NCBI GenBank assembly: GCA_003671255.1
Contig: QWPF01000007.1
Span: 1-60,706, forward strand
From: Planctomycetota bacterium
GTDB taxonomy: Bacteria > Planctomycetota > Planctomycetia > Gemmatales > Gemmataceae
DNA: 60,706 nucleotides
Reading direction: 5' to 3'
The translations under genes and the position numbers were made by a program. Of the stretch, positions 53,011 to 60,706 are shown piece by piece (the first letter of the stretch is position 1; each line of letters opens with the position of its first letter). The notes under the pieces are model-generated. The model saw only the letters and a program-made list of their open reading frames with translations, searched no databases and was not told the origin of the DNA.

Positions 53011-54582
53011 TTACTTGTTAACAAAAGGTGGGATGATTGATTGAGGTACGCCGCTTTTAATTTCGGGAACCTTGGTCGTGATACCGTTATTTCCTGGAAC
53101 AATTTCTAATCCTGTTGGGGGTAGGGTTCCTGTTGAAGGAAGCGTTTCCTTTTTAAGAATTATCGTTGTTTCCTCATCGTTGCCCAAGCCATTGATTACC
53201 CCTGGCAATTCCTTAATGCTGGTGGAAGGAAGCGAGGTAGGGGAAGGCAAAGTTTTAGGTTCAATACTTGGTACACTTGGAAGGTTAAGTGGTGCACCAG
53301 GCATCATCTGCATGTTTGGCATTCTTTGCATGCCCTGTTGGTTTTGTTGACCAGGCATTGGCCCGGGCCCGGAGATACCATAAGGCACCATTCGTCCCAT
53401 GCCTGCCCCGCCCTGCATTCCTTGTGGGGGAACTGGCATTCTCATGCCGCCTCCTGGAGGTGCATCCATTGCTGGAGTATTAGGCGCTTCCAAGTCGATG
53501 TTACCTAATCTTACGATCAAGAGAATACTTCCTCTTCGTTGGGCTTCAGCGATAGGATCAACACCGGGTTCAAGTCTGGAAGATACAACTTCATCCAAAC
53601 CACCTGCGGTAGCAAGGTCTTGGAATTGTGGGTCTGGAAGATAAACAACCTTGACCACAAAATTACCTGCTGCAACTTGTTGGAAATCTTCTTCCGTAAA
53701 GCTTACAGGAACCGAGCTATGCGCTAGGAAAGTATTGGTCTTGCCTGTGCTGGGCACAACTTCCAAGGTGGGGTAAAGTTCCACACCAGGGCGATTCGGG
53801 ACTTCGCTAAGTTTCAGACGATATATTGCAGCCTGAAGGAAGTTGTATCGACCGGGGGATTCAAGGTATTGCGAGTTAAATCCAGGCCTGCCATCAGAAC
53901 CCGGGGCGAACCAAGAGATTTTCATGCCCGCTGGTTCGATAAACCTGACTTCAGTTCGTTGCACTGGAATCGGAGCTGATGGTGCGCCACCGCCTGTTAG
54001 TGCGCCCATTGCGTTTACTGCGCCTGGCATACCGGTTGGTGGGCCACCCAACATTCCTGATGGGGCTCCGCCCATTGGCATACCAAGATTTGCAAGGGCC
54101 ATGCCGGAGTTATTTGCACCAGGCATTCCGGGCATCCCAGGCATTCCAGGCATACCGCCGGGCATTCCGGGCATTGCTGGCATTCCGGGAGGAGATAGCA
54201 TGCCACCGGGCATCATTGCCCCTGCTGGCATTCCTGACATCGCCTGTTGCATCGGGTTTTGCGATGCAGGTAGTCTGCCTGGTTTAAATGATGCTTGTTG
54301 CACCATCGAAAGAGGAACGCTGTTGGCAATCATTGCCTTGGCAGCAGCTTCTCCCGAAATGGGTGTTGCTTTGTATGGGCCAGTTACTGCCACGGGTGCT
54401 CCCCATGGGCCCTGAACTCCAGGTATTGATTGAGCGGTGTAAGCGCCCCGCCCAATACTATCTTGGGAGGCAGGATTTTGTTCAGTACGGCGTTGAGCCA
54501 TAAAACTACCGCCACTGTTTTCGGTTGTTACGCAACCACTCAGAGTTGCCAGCGTCAGAATACTTCCATAGATCCGCTTCAT
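53011..54582 (-). CDS. Met/Pro/Gly-rich lipoprotein with the shared beta domain
   Basis: A 523-residue lipoprotein (lipobox TLSGC, Cys17). Residues 105-200 are low-complexity, with GMPGMP repeats concentrated at 132-156. Residues 208-365 repeat the domain of the adjacent protein: VELYPTLEV (267-275), GNFVVKVVYLPD (306-317), EAQRRGSILLIVRLG. A second Pro/Met/Gln-rich tail follows. Methionine-rich tracts can bind copper or simply be flexible; there is no proof here. GGGGGTTGGC precedes the ATG. Its stop is 111 bases upstream of the next gene's start on the same strand; the two proteins probably form one surface assembly. Confidence 0.72.
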   Translation of the reverse strand: MKRIYGSILTLATLSGCVTTENSGGSFMAQRRTEQNPASQDSIGRGAYTAQSIPGVQGPWGAPVAVTGPYKATPISGEAAAKAMIANSVPLSMVQQASFKPGRLPASQNPMQQAMSGMPAGAMMPGGMLSPPGMPAMPGMPGGMPGMPGMPGMPGANNSGMALANLGMPMGGAPSGMLGGPPTGMPGAVNAMGALTGGGAPSAPIPVQRTEVRFIEPAGMKISWFAPGSDGRPGFNSQYLESPGRYNFLQAAIYRLKLSEVPNRPGVELYPTLEVVPSTGKTNTFLAHSSVPVSFTEEDFQQVAAGNFVVKVVYLPDPQFQDLATAGGLDEVVSSRLEPGVDPIAEAQRRGSILLIVRLGNIDLEAPNTPAMDAPPGGGMRMPVPPQGMQGGAGMGRMVPYGISGPGPMPGQQNQQGMQRMPNMQMMPGAPLNLPSVPSIEPKTLPSPTSLPSTSIKELPGVINGLGNDEETTIILKKETLPSTGTLPPTGLEIVPGNNGITTKVPEIKSGVPQSIIPPFVNK

Positions 54583-54969
54583 GCCAACCCCCTATACAGA
54601 CCAAGAACAAGGAAAAACTTCTTGAAAACATTTCAAGTTTGGTTTGGGCACAAAGCCCGCACCGTAAAACAAAATAAGTCGCTCTAATTAATTGATCGAC
54701 AAATTACAGTCATTACTTTCAACAAAATCAGTAAATATTTCCCCAATTCTCTTTTCAGCATTATTGTCAAAACCGAACCATTAATGTGGGTAGATTGGGT
54801 AGCGAGGTTGATAGGTTTATCTTAAAAAGGAATGAAAACTTGTATTTTTGTTATTAGGATGGGTGGTTTTCTTTGGGCTACGATAAAATATTTAATTGGA
54901 TTTAAACTAAAGGGTTTCAATTTAGGTAAGATTATAAATGTTATTTCATAGTCTTGGATTCGATCGCCC
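54583..54969. other. Divergent intergenic stretch (387 bases)
   Basis: No gene seen. It separates the minus-strand lipoprotein from the plus-strand helicase and must hold both promoters. It is A+T-rich with T tracts; I could not single out a convincing promoter, RNA or repeat. Confidence 0.5.
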
Positions 54970-57135
54970 ATGAATGAAATTGTATCGGGAGTTATTGAAA
55001 GGGTTACTTTTCATAACCCAGAAAATGGTTTTGCTGTTCTAAAAGTGCATGTTCGTGGAAAAATCGGACTAGTTACAGTCATTGGAAATCTGCCTTCCGT
55101 AAACGCAGGCGAATTCCTCGAGGGCGAAGGGGCATGGATTCAAGACCGAGATCACGGGCCTCAATTTAAAGCTGCGGCATTGCGTTGTTCTCCTCCTCAT
55201 ACGCTTGCTGGGATTGAAAAATATTTGGGGTCGGGCCTTATTAAAGGTATTGGGCCCAGCTATGCCCAAAAAATCGTTACTGTGTTTGGTCTTAAAACCC
55301 TGCAAATCATTGATGAGTCGCCCAGCTTTCTCAAACAGATAAAAGGGTTGGGGCCAAAACGCATCGAGCTCATTCGCCAAAGTTGGAAAGAAAATAAAAC
55401 CATCCGTGACATCATGGTTTTTCTGCAATCCTATGGCATAGGTACCGCAAGAGCTTTTAGGATTTTTAAAACCTATGGCCAGGACGCTGTCACCCTTATT
55501 CGTGAAAATCCCTACCGACTGGCAAAGGATATTCGAGGTGTGGGGTTTCAGACTGCGGATGAACTTGCACAGAAAATAGGCATCAACCCCCACGGCCTTG
55601 AGAGGGCCCGCGCTGCAATCTATTACTCTTTAGAGCGCCTTGCAAATGAAGGCCATGTTGGCGTTCCCGAGGAAGAATTAATTGATCATGCAATTCAACT
55701 GACGACTATACCCATGGCAATTATTCAAGAAGCTTTAGCGTCTGAGGTGGAATCTGGGGTAGTGATTATTGATTCGGTTTACGGATCGAAGTGGGCTTTT
55801 GCAAAAGCTTTATACACCGCAGAAAAAAGCCTAGCTACTAATCTGCTTAAATTAGCAACAGGCGCACATCCCCTGCATTCTAAAAACTGCGATAGTGAAA
55901 TAAAAAGCATTCTTGCAAAAAGCGGATTAGAACTTGATGAACAGCAATTGCAAGCGGTGCAGATGGCATCTTCCAAAAAGATTCTGATTTTAACAGGCGG
56001 GCCGGGGGTTGGGAAAACCACGATTATCCGCTTGATTCTCGATCTCTTTGAAAAATTCGGAAAAACTTGTGTCTTGTGTGCCCCCACAGGCCGTGCCGCA
56101 CGAAGGATCGCTGAAAGTACGGGTAGAGAAGCTAAAACTATCCATCGCACGCTTGAATTTGATGCTTCTATCGGAGGCTTCAGGCGCGATCCTTCACAGC
56201 CTTTAGAGGCCAATCTAGTTGTGGTTGATGAGACTTCCATGGTTGATACAGTGCTAATGCACCACCTAGTGCGGGCAGTTCCTGCCCATGCATGCCTCCT
56301 TTTAGTTGGGGATGTTGATCAACTTCCCTCCGTTGGTCCTGGCAGAATTCTTTCAGATATGATTGATTCTCGAATGTTTAGCACCGTCAGGCTGACCAAG
56401 ATTTTTCGCCAAGCTGGGCGGAGTTTTATTGTTCGGGCAGCTCATTCTGTATTACATGGGGAATTCCCAGACTCTGCCCCCACTGCAGAAGGAGATTTCT
56501 TTTTTATTGAGTCTGAGGCCCCGCTTCAGGTTGCAGAAAAAGTTCTTGCTATGGTGCATGATCGAATTCCCAAAAAATTCAATTTCGATCCCATGAAGGA
56601 TATTCAGGTTCTTACGCCAATGAATCGCACAGAATTGGGCGCAGGCGAGTTTAATCGAAAAATGCAGGATTTGTTGAATCCTCTTGCAGGCAGAATTGAG
56701 ATTGAAAGGTTTGGTACCAAATTCCGCAACTGCGATAAAGTCATTCAAATGCAAAACAATTACCAGAAAGAAGTCTTCAATGGTGATGTTGGTTTCATCA
56801 AGGAAATCAATGAATCAGAGAAGGAGCTTACGGTTGATTTTGAAGGCCGTTTGGTGGTTTATGATTTTGGTGAACTTGATGAAATCTCGCTCGCCTATGC
56901 TTTAACTATCCACAAATCGCAGGGGTCAGAATATCCAGCAGTTGTGCTTCCCATTCATACCCAGCATTACATGATGCTGCAAAGGAACTTGCTTTATACC
57001 GGAATAACACGGGGAAAAAAGCTGGTGATTGTGGTTGGGACCAAAAAAGCACTGGAAATTGCCATATCTAGGCAGGATCACAGAAAAAGGCATACGGCCT
57101 TGGTTCAATGGCTTACGATTGATTATCGATCCTGA
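54970..57135 (+). CDS. recD2: RecD2-type ATP-dependent DNA helicase
   Basis: A 721-residue SF1B helicase of the RecD2/TraA family, which works without RecBC. The N-terminal OB-like region opens GVIERVTFHNPENGFAVLKV, followed by helix-hairpin-helix segments (GSGLIKGIGPSYAQKI, KQIKGLGPKRIELI). The motor has the Walker A loop LTGGPGVGKTTIIR, CAPTGRAARR, Walker B VVDETSMVD, LVGDVDQLPSVGPG, and the C-terminal YALTIHKSQGSEYP and TGITRGKKLV. It unwinds DNA 5' to 3' and acts in repair. No clear Shine-Dalgarno site precedes the ATG. Confidence 0.92.
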   Translation: MNEIVSGVIERVTFHNPENGFAVLKVHVRGKIGLVTVIGNLPSVNAGEFLEGEGAWIQDRDHGPQFKAAALRCSPPHTLAGIEKYLGSGLIKGIGPSYAQKIVTVFGLKTLQIIDESPSFLKQIKGLGPKRIELIRQSWKENKTIRDIMVFLQSYGIGTARAFRIFKTYGQDAVTLIRENPYRLAKDIRGVGFQTADELAQKIGINPHGLERARAAIYYSLERLANEGHVGVPEEELIDHAIQLTTIPMAIIQEALASEVESGVVIIDSVYGSKWAFAKALYTAEKSLATNLLKLATGAHPLHSKNCDSEIKSILAKSGLELDEQQLQAVQMASSKKILILTGGPGVGKTTIIRLILDLFEKFGKTCVLCAPTGRAARRIAESTGREAKTIHRTLEFDASIGGFRRDPSQPLEANLVVVDETSMVDTVLMHHLVRAVPAHACLLLVGDVDQLPSVGPGRILSDMIDSRMFSTVRLTKIFRQAGRSFIVRAAHSVLHGEFPDSAPTAEGDFFFIESEAPLQVAEKVLAMVHDRIPKKFNFDPMKDIQVLTPMNRTELGAGEFNRKMQDLLNPLAGRIEIERFGTKFRNCDKVIQMQNNYQKEVFNGDVGFIKEINESEKELTVDFEGRLVVYDFGELDEISLAYALTIHKSQGSEYPAVVLPIHTQHYMMLQRNLLYTGITRGKKLVIVVGTKKALEIAISRQDHRKRHTALVQWLTIDYRS

Positions 57136-57270
57136 TCTAATTTCGCACAGGTCAGGCAGAGTTTAAAAAAATCAAGGTATTTCAATAAACACCTTTTAAT
57201 TCTCACGGGATTTAGAGTATTATTAGCTCCTGCTTTGGTTGTCTATTTTCTGGCCTGAATGGGGTATTCG

Positions 57271-60200
57271 ATGACTATTAGAACCGCTTTTTCATTTACT
57301 ATTATTCTTTTGGTTGGCTTTTTTGCTGTCCAAAGTTCGGCAAAGGCTCAAATTCCTTTAGAAAAAGCAGAAGCAACTTTTACTGTTCCTGAAGGAATGG
57401 AACTAAAAATATGGGCTGCTGAACCTTTGTTCGTAAACCCAACCACTTTCGATATCGATGAAAAGGGCAGAGCCTGGGTTTGCGAAGCAGTTAACTATCG
57501 AAGAAAATTACGAAACCAACCCCCTCTTCGTTCCGAAGGCGATCGCATCGTTATTCTCATCGATTCCGATGGCGATGGTAAGGCTGACAAATCCACCACT
57601 TTTTACCAAGCCCCCCATGTAATGTCTCCCCTTGGTATTGCTGTTGCAAAGGATGCTAAAGGCCCAGGTAGAAAAGTCTTTTATTGCCAATCCCCTGATA
57701 TCATGGTGCTTGAAGATAAAGATGGCGATGACAAAGCTGATGGCCCTCCGACCAAATTACTTACGGGTTTTCAAGGCCTCGATCATGATCATGGCGTGCA
57801 TGGTATTTCTATTGGGCCCGATGGGAAATTGTATTTTTCCATAGGCGACACAGGGGTCAGAGATCTCCAGTCTGCAAATGGAAAGGGTAAAAAATGGACT
57901 TCCAATACTACGGATCTCAGGGCAGGAACCGTTTGGCGTTGCGATCTCGATGGTAACAACCTTCAGCTTATCGCCCATAATTTTCGTAACAATTACATGC
58001 CTGCGGTTGATAGTTATGGCACCGTTTTCATTAGTGATAACGATGATGATGGGAATCAACAGACGCGTATTTGCTATGTGATGCCCGGTGGGAATTTTGG
58101 ATATCATCCCCGTGGGCCTGGCCAAACCCATTGGCATGAAGAAGACCCAGGTATCGTTCCTAAAATATTGCGCACTTTTTTTGGCAGCCCCACTGGCATG
58201 TGCATGTACGAAGCGCAATTACTTCCCGCGAAGTATCAGGGCCAACCTTTACATACCGATGCTGGCCCCCGAAACTTGCGCTGCTACCATACTAAAATCG
58301 ATGGCGCAGGTTTTTCGGTTGAACAAGAAAACATGATTTCCAGTACCGATGGTTGGTTCCGCCCAAGCGATGTCAAGGTTGCACCCGATGGTTCTGTTTT
58401 TGTCGCAGACTGGTATGATCCGGGTGTTGGTGGGCATGGTATGGGGGATACCACCAAGGGGCGTATTTATCGCCTTGCTCCTAAAGGTTCTAAATCCCAT
58501 GTTCCGGCTATTGATTATTCTACGAATGAAGGCATCATTTCTGGCCTTTCTTCTGGCTGTAATGCAACTCGATATATTGCACTACAACATATTATTGCAA
58601 TGGATGCTTCCAAGAGGAATGCACTCGCCAAGATGATTTTTGCTGATCCTGATATTGCTCAAAAGCCTTGGGTTGCTGCAAGAATTCTATGGTTTGTTGA
58701 TTTTCCCAAAGAGCTTCCTAAAGGCCTTGAGCAACGCGAAGAATTCAAATGGCTCGAAATCAGGAAGCTTGTTGATGCACACCCCGGGTTGATGGACCTT
58801 AGTGCTGACGAAAAAAAACGACTTGAGTTTCTTTTGGCCAACAGTGGTGCGGGGGTCGCACGCGAAATCTTGGTTAATCTCCGCGAATCTGATGATGAGA
58901 ATTCCAAACAATGGTTCTACAACATTGCCAAAAAATATGATGGCAAAGATGTCTTTCTCTTAAAAGCAATCGGTGTTGCTGCGGGGACCGATTCCAAGCA
59001 TCGTGAACTCTTTCTTGCTGATTTCAAAAAGCAATTCTCTGTCTGGTCTCCCGCAGTAGGCGATCTCGTTTTTGAATTAAGACCAAAAGATATGATGGCT
59101 GGGTTGGGCGAAATGCTGACAAAGGCTGAAATACCACTCGAGCAAAAACTTAAAATTATTAATATTCTTGCATCGAATGATAGCCCTTCAGATGCCTTTA
59201 CTTTTGTTGGCTTGGTTAAGTCGAAGGCGAGTATTGAAGTAAGAGAAAAAGCAGTCGAATGGCTTAAAATATTCCTTCCCGGTAAATGGTCTGCGATGGC
59301 TTCAAACCCAGAATTACTTAAATCTATAAACGAATTACTTGCAGGTGATTCTGATGATCAAAGGCTGGCTCTTGGAATTGTTGAAGCTGCAAAACCTAAC
59401 GGTGTGGTTGATTCAGTTAGTAAGCTGGCATTGGCTAATAAAGATGTTCGGGTGCAAAAGCAGGCTATTATTGCCTTGGGTGCTCTGCCTGAAAAACAAT
59501 CTGTCGATACCCTGATAAAAGTTTTACAAGAAAATAACAACTTCTCACAAGATGCAGCCAATGCCCTTGCTTCTCTTGGGCAAGCTAAAGGCAAGGTTGC
59601 GGGTTTTCAAGCTGCAATGTCAGCTTTGCAAACCGTGTTCAGCGACTCAACTGCACCTTTAACTAAAAGGACTTTGGTTGCCAATGCACTTTCAGGCACA
59701 AGGAATGGCTCTGATTTCTTATTAGTTAATGGCAAGGGTGAAATCCCTCCAGAATTAAAACAGGATGTGGGCAGGTTGTTGCGCAATAGCCCTTACCAAG
59801 ATCTTCGAAATAAAGCGATGATTGCTTATCCTGCACCCGGAAAACTAGATCCTAAAAAGCTACCCGCTCTTAGTGTGCTTGCACTTAAAAAGGGCGATAT
59901 CGCGCGCGGTAAAGCCTTAATGGCTTCAAGTGGAACTTCCCAATTGCAGTGTTTGAAATGCCATTCCGTTCAGGGCAGTGGCGGTGCTATTGGTCCTGAT
60001 CTTTCCATGATTGGGAAAAAAGGTACTAAGGAAAACCTTTATGAATCCCTTATCAATCCGAATAAGGCTATTGCGGACCAATACCTCACATGGATAATCG
60101 AAACCAAAAAAGGCCAGGTTCTTACTGGCTTGATTGTTGAAGAATCTCCAGAATTGATTGTTCTCCGCGATGGTAATGGTAAGGATTATAAAATAGAACG

Positions 60201-60706
60201 AAAAGATGTTGAATCTAAGGCTAAAGGCCCTAATTCCCTCATGCCTTCCGATTTGATCAACAGTATGAGTGAACAGGATTTGATCGACTTAGTTGATTAT
60301 CTTGCAACTCTTCAGACAGCGGCATTTTCTCCAGAGTGGTTCCATATTGTAGGCCCATTCGAAAATGGTGTTGCTGATGAGAACTTTGATAAACCGGGTG
60401 AACCAGAAGCCAAAGTTGAATTAGCAAAGAAATTGAAAGGTAAGTCCGGCCCGGTAAGTTGGTCTAAAGTTCGTGCATCTTTTAATGGTTATTTGAATCT
60501 TGCCTTGCATTTCTCGCCCGATAACAATGGCATTATCTCTTACCTTTATCAAGTGATTGATTCCCCTATTGATCAGGACGCGACAATTCTTGTTGGTGCA
60601 GATGATTGCATTAAGATATGGGTTAATAATGTTGAAGTGTTTAAAGATAAGAACCATTTTGCTGCTCAACCTGCAAGAAATTCTGTCGCAGTGAAGCTGA
60701 AAAAGG
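57271..60706 (+). CDS. Giant PVC-type dehydrogenase/HEAT/cytochrome c protein (runs off the window)
   Basis: An open frame of at least 1145 codons, with no stop before the window end. A signal peptide (about 1-26) precedes a beta-propeller of the Pirellula/Verrucomicrobium membrane-bound dehydrogenase type (35-405): GMELKIWAAEPLFVNPT, DEKGRAWVCE, HDHGVHGISIGPDGKLYF, LRAGTVWRCDLDGNNL, VKVAPDGSVFVADWYDPG. Residues 415-830 are HEAT-like helical repeats. A cytochrome c domain of the matching type follows, with CLKCH at 894-898 and Met991 (SLMPSDL) as a likely axial ligand. After about residue 1020 begins a PA14-like jelly roll (WFHIVGPFENG). It probably oxidises a sugar or alcohol in the periplasm. 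ATG 57271 lies behind GGGG. Confidence 0.88.
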   Translation, partial: MTIRTAFSFTIILLVGFFAVQSSAKAQIPLEKAEATFTVPEGMELKIWAAEPLFVNPTTFDIDEKGRAWVCEAVNYRRKLRNQPPLRSEGDRIVILIDSDGDGKADKSTTFYQAPHVMSPLGIAVAKDAKGPGRKVFYCQSPDIMVLEDKDGDDKADGPPTKLLTGFQGLDHDHGVHGISIGPDGKLYFSIGDTGVRDLQSANGKGKKWTSNTTDLRAGTVWRCDLDGNNLQLIAHNFRNNYMPAVDSYGTVFISDNDDDGNQQTRICYVMPGGNFGYHPRGPGQTHWHEEDPGIVPKILRTFFGSPTGMCMYEAQLLPAKYQGQPLHTDAGPRNLRCYHTKIDGAGFSVEQENMISSTDGWFRPSDVKVAPDGSVFVADWYDPGVGGHGMGDTTKGRIYRLAPKGSKSHVPAIDYSTNEGIISGLSSGCNATRYIALQHIIAMDASKRNALAKMIFADPDIAQKPWVAARILWFVDFPKELPKGLEQREEFKWLEIRKLVDAHPGLMDLSADEKKRLEFLLANSGAGVAREILVNLRESDDENSKQWFYNIAKKYDGKDVFLLKAIGVAAGTDSKHRELFLADFKKQFSVWSPAVGDLVFELRPKDMMAGLGEMLTKAEIPLEQKLKIINILASNDSPSDAFTFVGLVKSKASIEVREKAVEWLKIFLPGKWSAMASNPELLKSINELLAGDSDDQRLALGIVEAAKPNGVVDSVSKLALANKDVRVQKQAIIALGALPEKQSVDTLIKVLQENNNFSQDAANALASLGQAKGKVAGFQAAMSALQTVFSDSTAPLTKRTLVANALSGTRNGSDFLLVNGKGEIPPELKQDVGRLLRNSPYQDLRNKAMIAYPAPGKLDPKKLPALSVLALKKGDIARGKALMASSGTSQLQCLKCHSVQGSGGAIGPDLSMIGKKGTKENLYESLINPNKAIADQYLTWIIETKKGQVLTGLIVEESPELIVLRDGNGKDYKIERKDVESKAKGPNSLMPSDLINSMSEQDLIDLVDYLATLQTAAFSPEWFHIVGPFENGVADENFDKPGEPEAKVELAKKLKGKSGPVSWSKVRASFNGYLNLALHFSPDNNGIISYLYQVIDSPIDQDATILVGADDCIKIWVNNVEVFKDKNHFAAQPARNSVAVKLKK

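Noticed and set aside
54115-54190. Short regular DNA repeats that could be taken for a CRISPR array
   Set aside because: The unit is about 9 bases, contiguous and in frame with a Gly-Met-Pro tract; there are no spacers.
53843-54415. Plus-strand 190-codon frame opposite the Met/Pro/Gly lipoprotein
   Set aside because: Its Gly-Ile-Pro composition is the mirror of the Gly-Met-Pro repeat on the other strand, and it has no ribosome site.
1-60706. tRNA and rRNA genes
   Set aside because: I read the intergenic stretches for GTTCGA-type T-loops and cloverleaf arms and for conserved rRNA segments and found none; a covariance-model scan would be decisive.

Overview
This window looks like a chromosomal segment of a planctomycete (PVC superphylum). 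No single marker proves this, but several families typical of that phylum sit together: a secreted DUF1080 protein, a very large dehydrogenase-type protein with a C-terminal cytochrome c domain of the Pirellula/Verrucomicrobium kind (57271 to the window end), an oversized SecA, and many small Pro/Gly/Met-rich lipoproteins. Base composition leans to A+T and is even throughout. I see no insertion sequence, prophage, CRISPR array, rRNA or tRNA. The order within the phylum cannot be fixed from this segment.

Layout. 1-444 is non-coding, with two inverted repeats and a terminator. 445-1641 holds two small lipoprotein genes (minus strand). 1847-7910 holds a putative metallopeptidase, a YjhG/YagF-type sugar-acid dehydratase, an MFS permease and a TolC-like outer-membrane lipoprotein. 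8053-12782 is an information-processing block: rsmD, cca, recA, then an HtrA-like protease. 12798-15314 encodes a TIM-barrel isomerase, a secreted YHS-domain protein and a cytochrome c'-like protein. 15371-19286 is a probable catabolic cluster: an RraA-like protein and an anion-type MFS permease on minus, an MlrC-like M81 protein and a DUF486 membrane protein on plus. 19384-22218 holds tatA, two unknown secreted or anchored proteins and an EEP-family lipoprotein.

A long minus-strand series runs from 36043 down to 22222: a GT2-GT39 glycosyltransferase fusion, secA, waaA (Kdo transferase), a class IV aminotransferase, a membrane pyrophosphatase and a CstA-type transporter. Then come an ATP-cone protein of unknown function, rpsT, an MMPL transporter, and an apt-hisI-hisG-phosphoesterase operon. 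A GNAT and an EamA transporter gene overlap on plus, followed by the DUF1080 gene.

The most informative region is 50446-45592 (minus): kdsD, kdsC and a 1073-residue membrane-anchored protein that resembles LptC followed by repeated LptA/OstA-like beta segments. In Escherichia coli the order is kdsD-kdsC-lptC-lptA-lptB, so this giant protein sits where LptC and LptA would be. With waaA and the ArnT-like fusion in the same window, it points to a real Kdo-containing outer-membrane LPS and an unusual periplasmic bridge. The end of the window holds two lipid-anchored or secreted proteins that share a domain (51256-54582), a RecD2-like helicase, and the truncated giant cytochrome protein.
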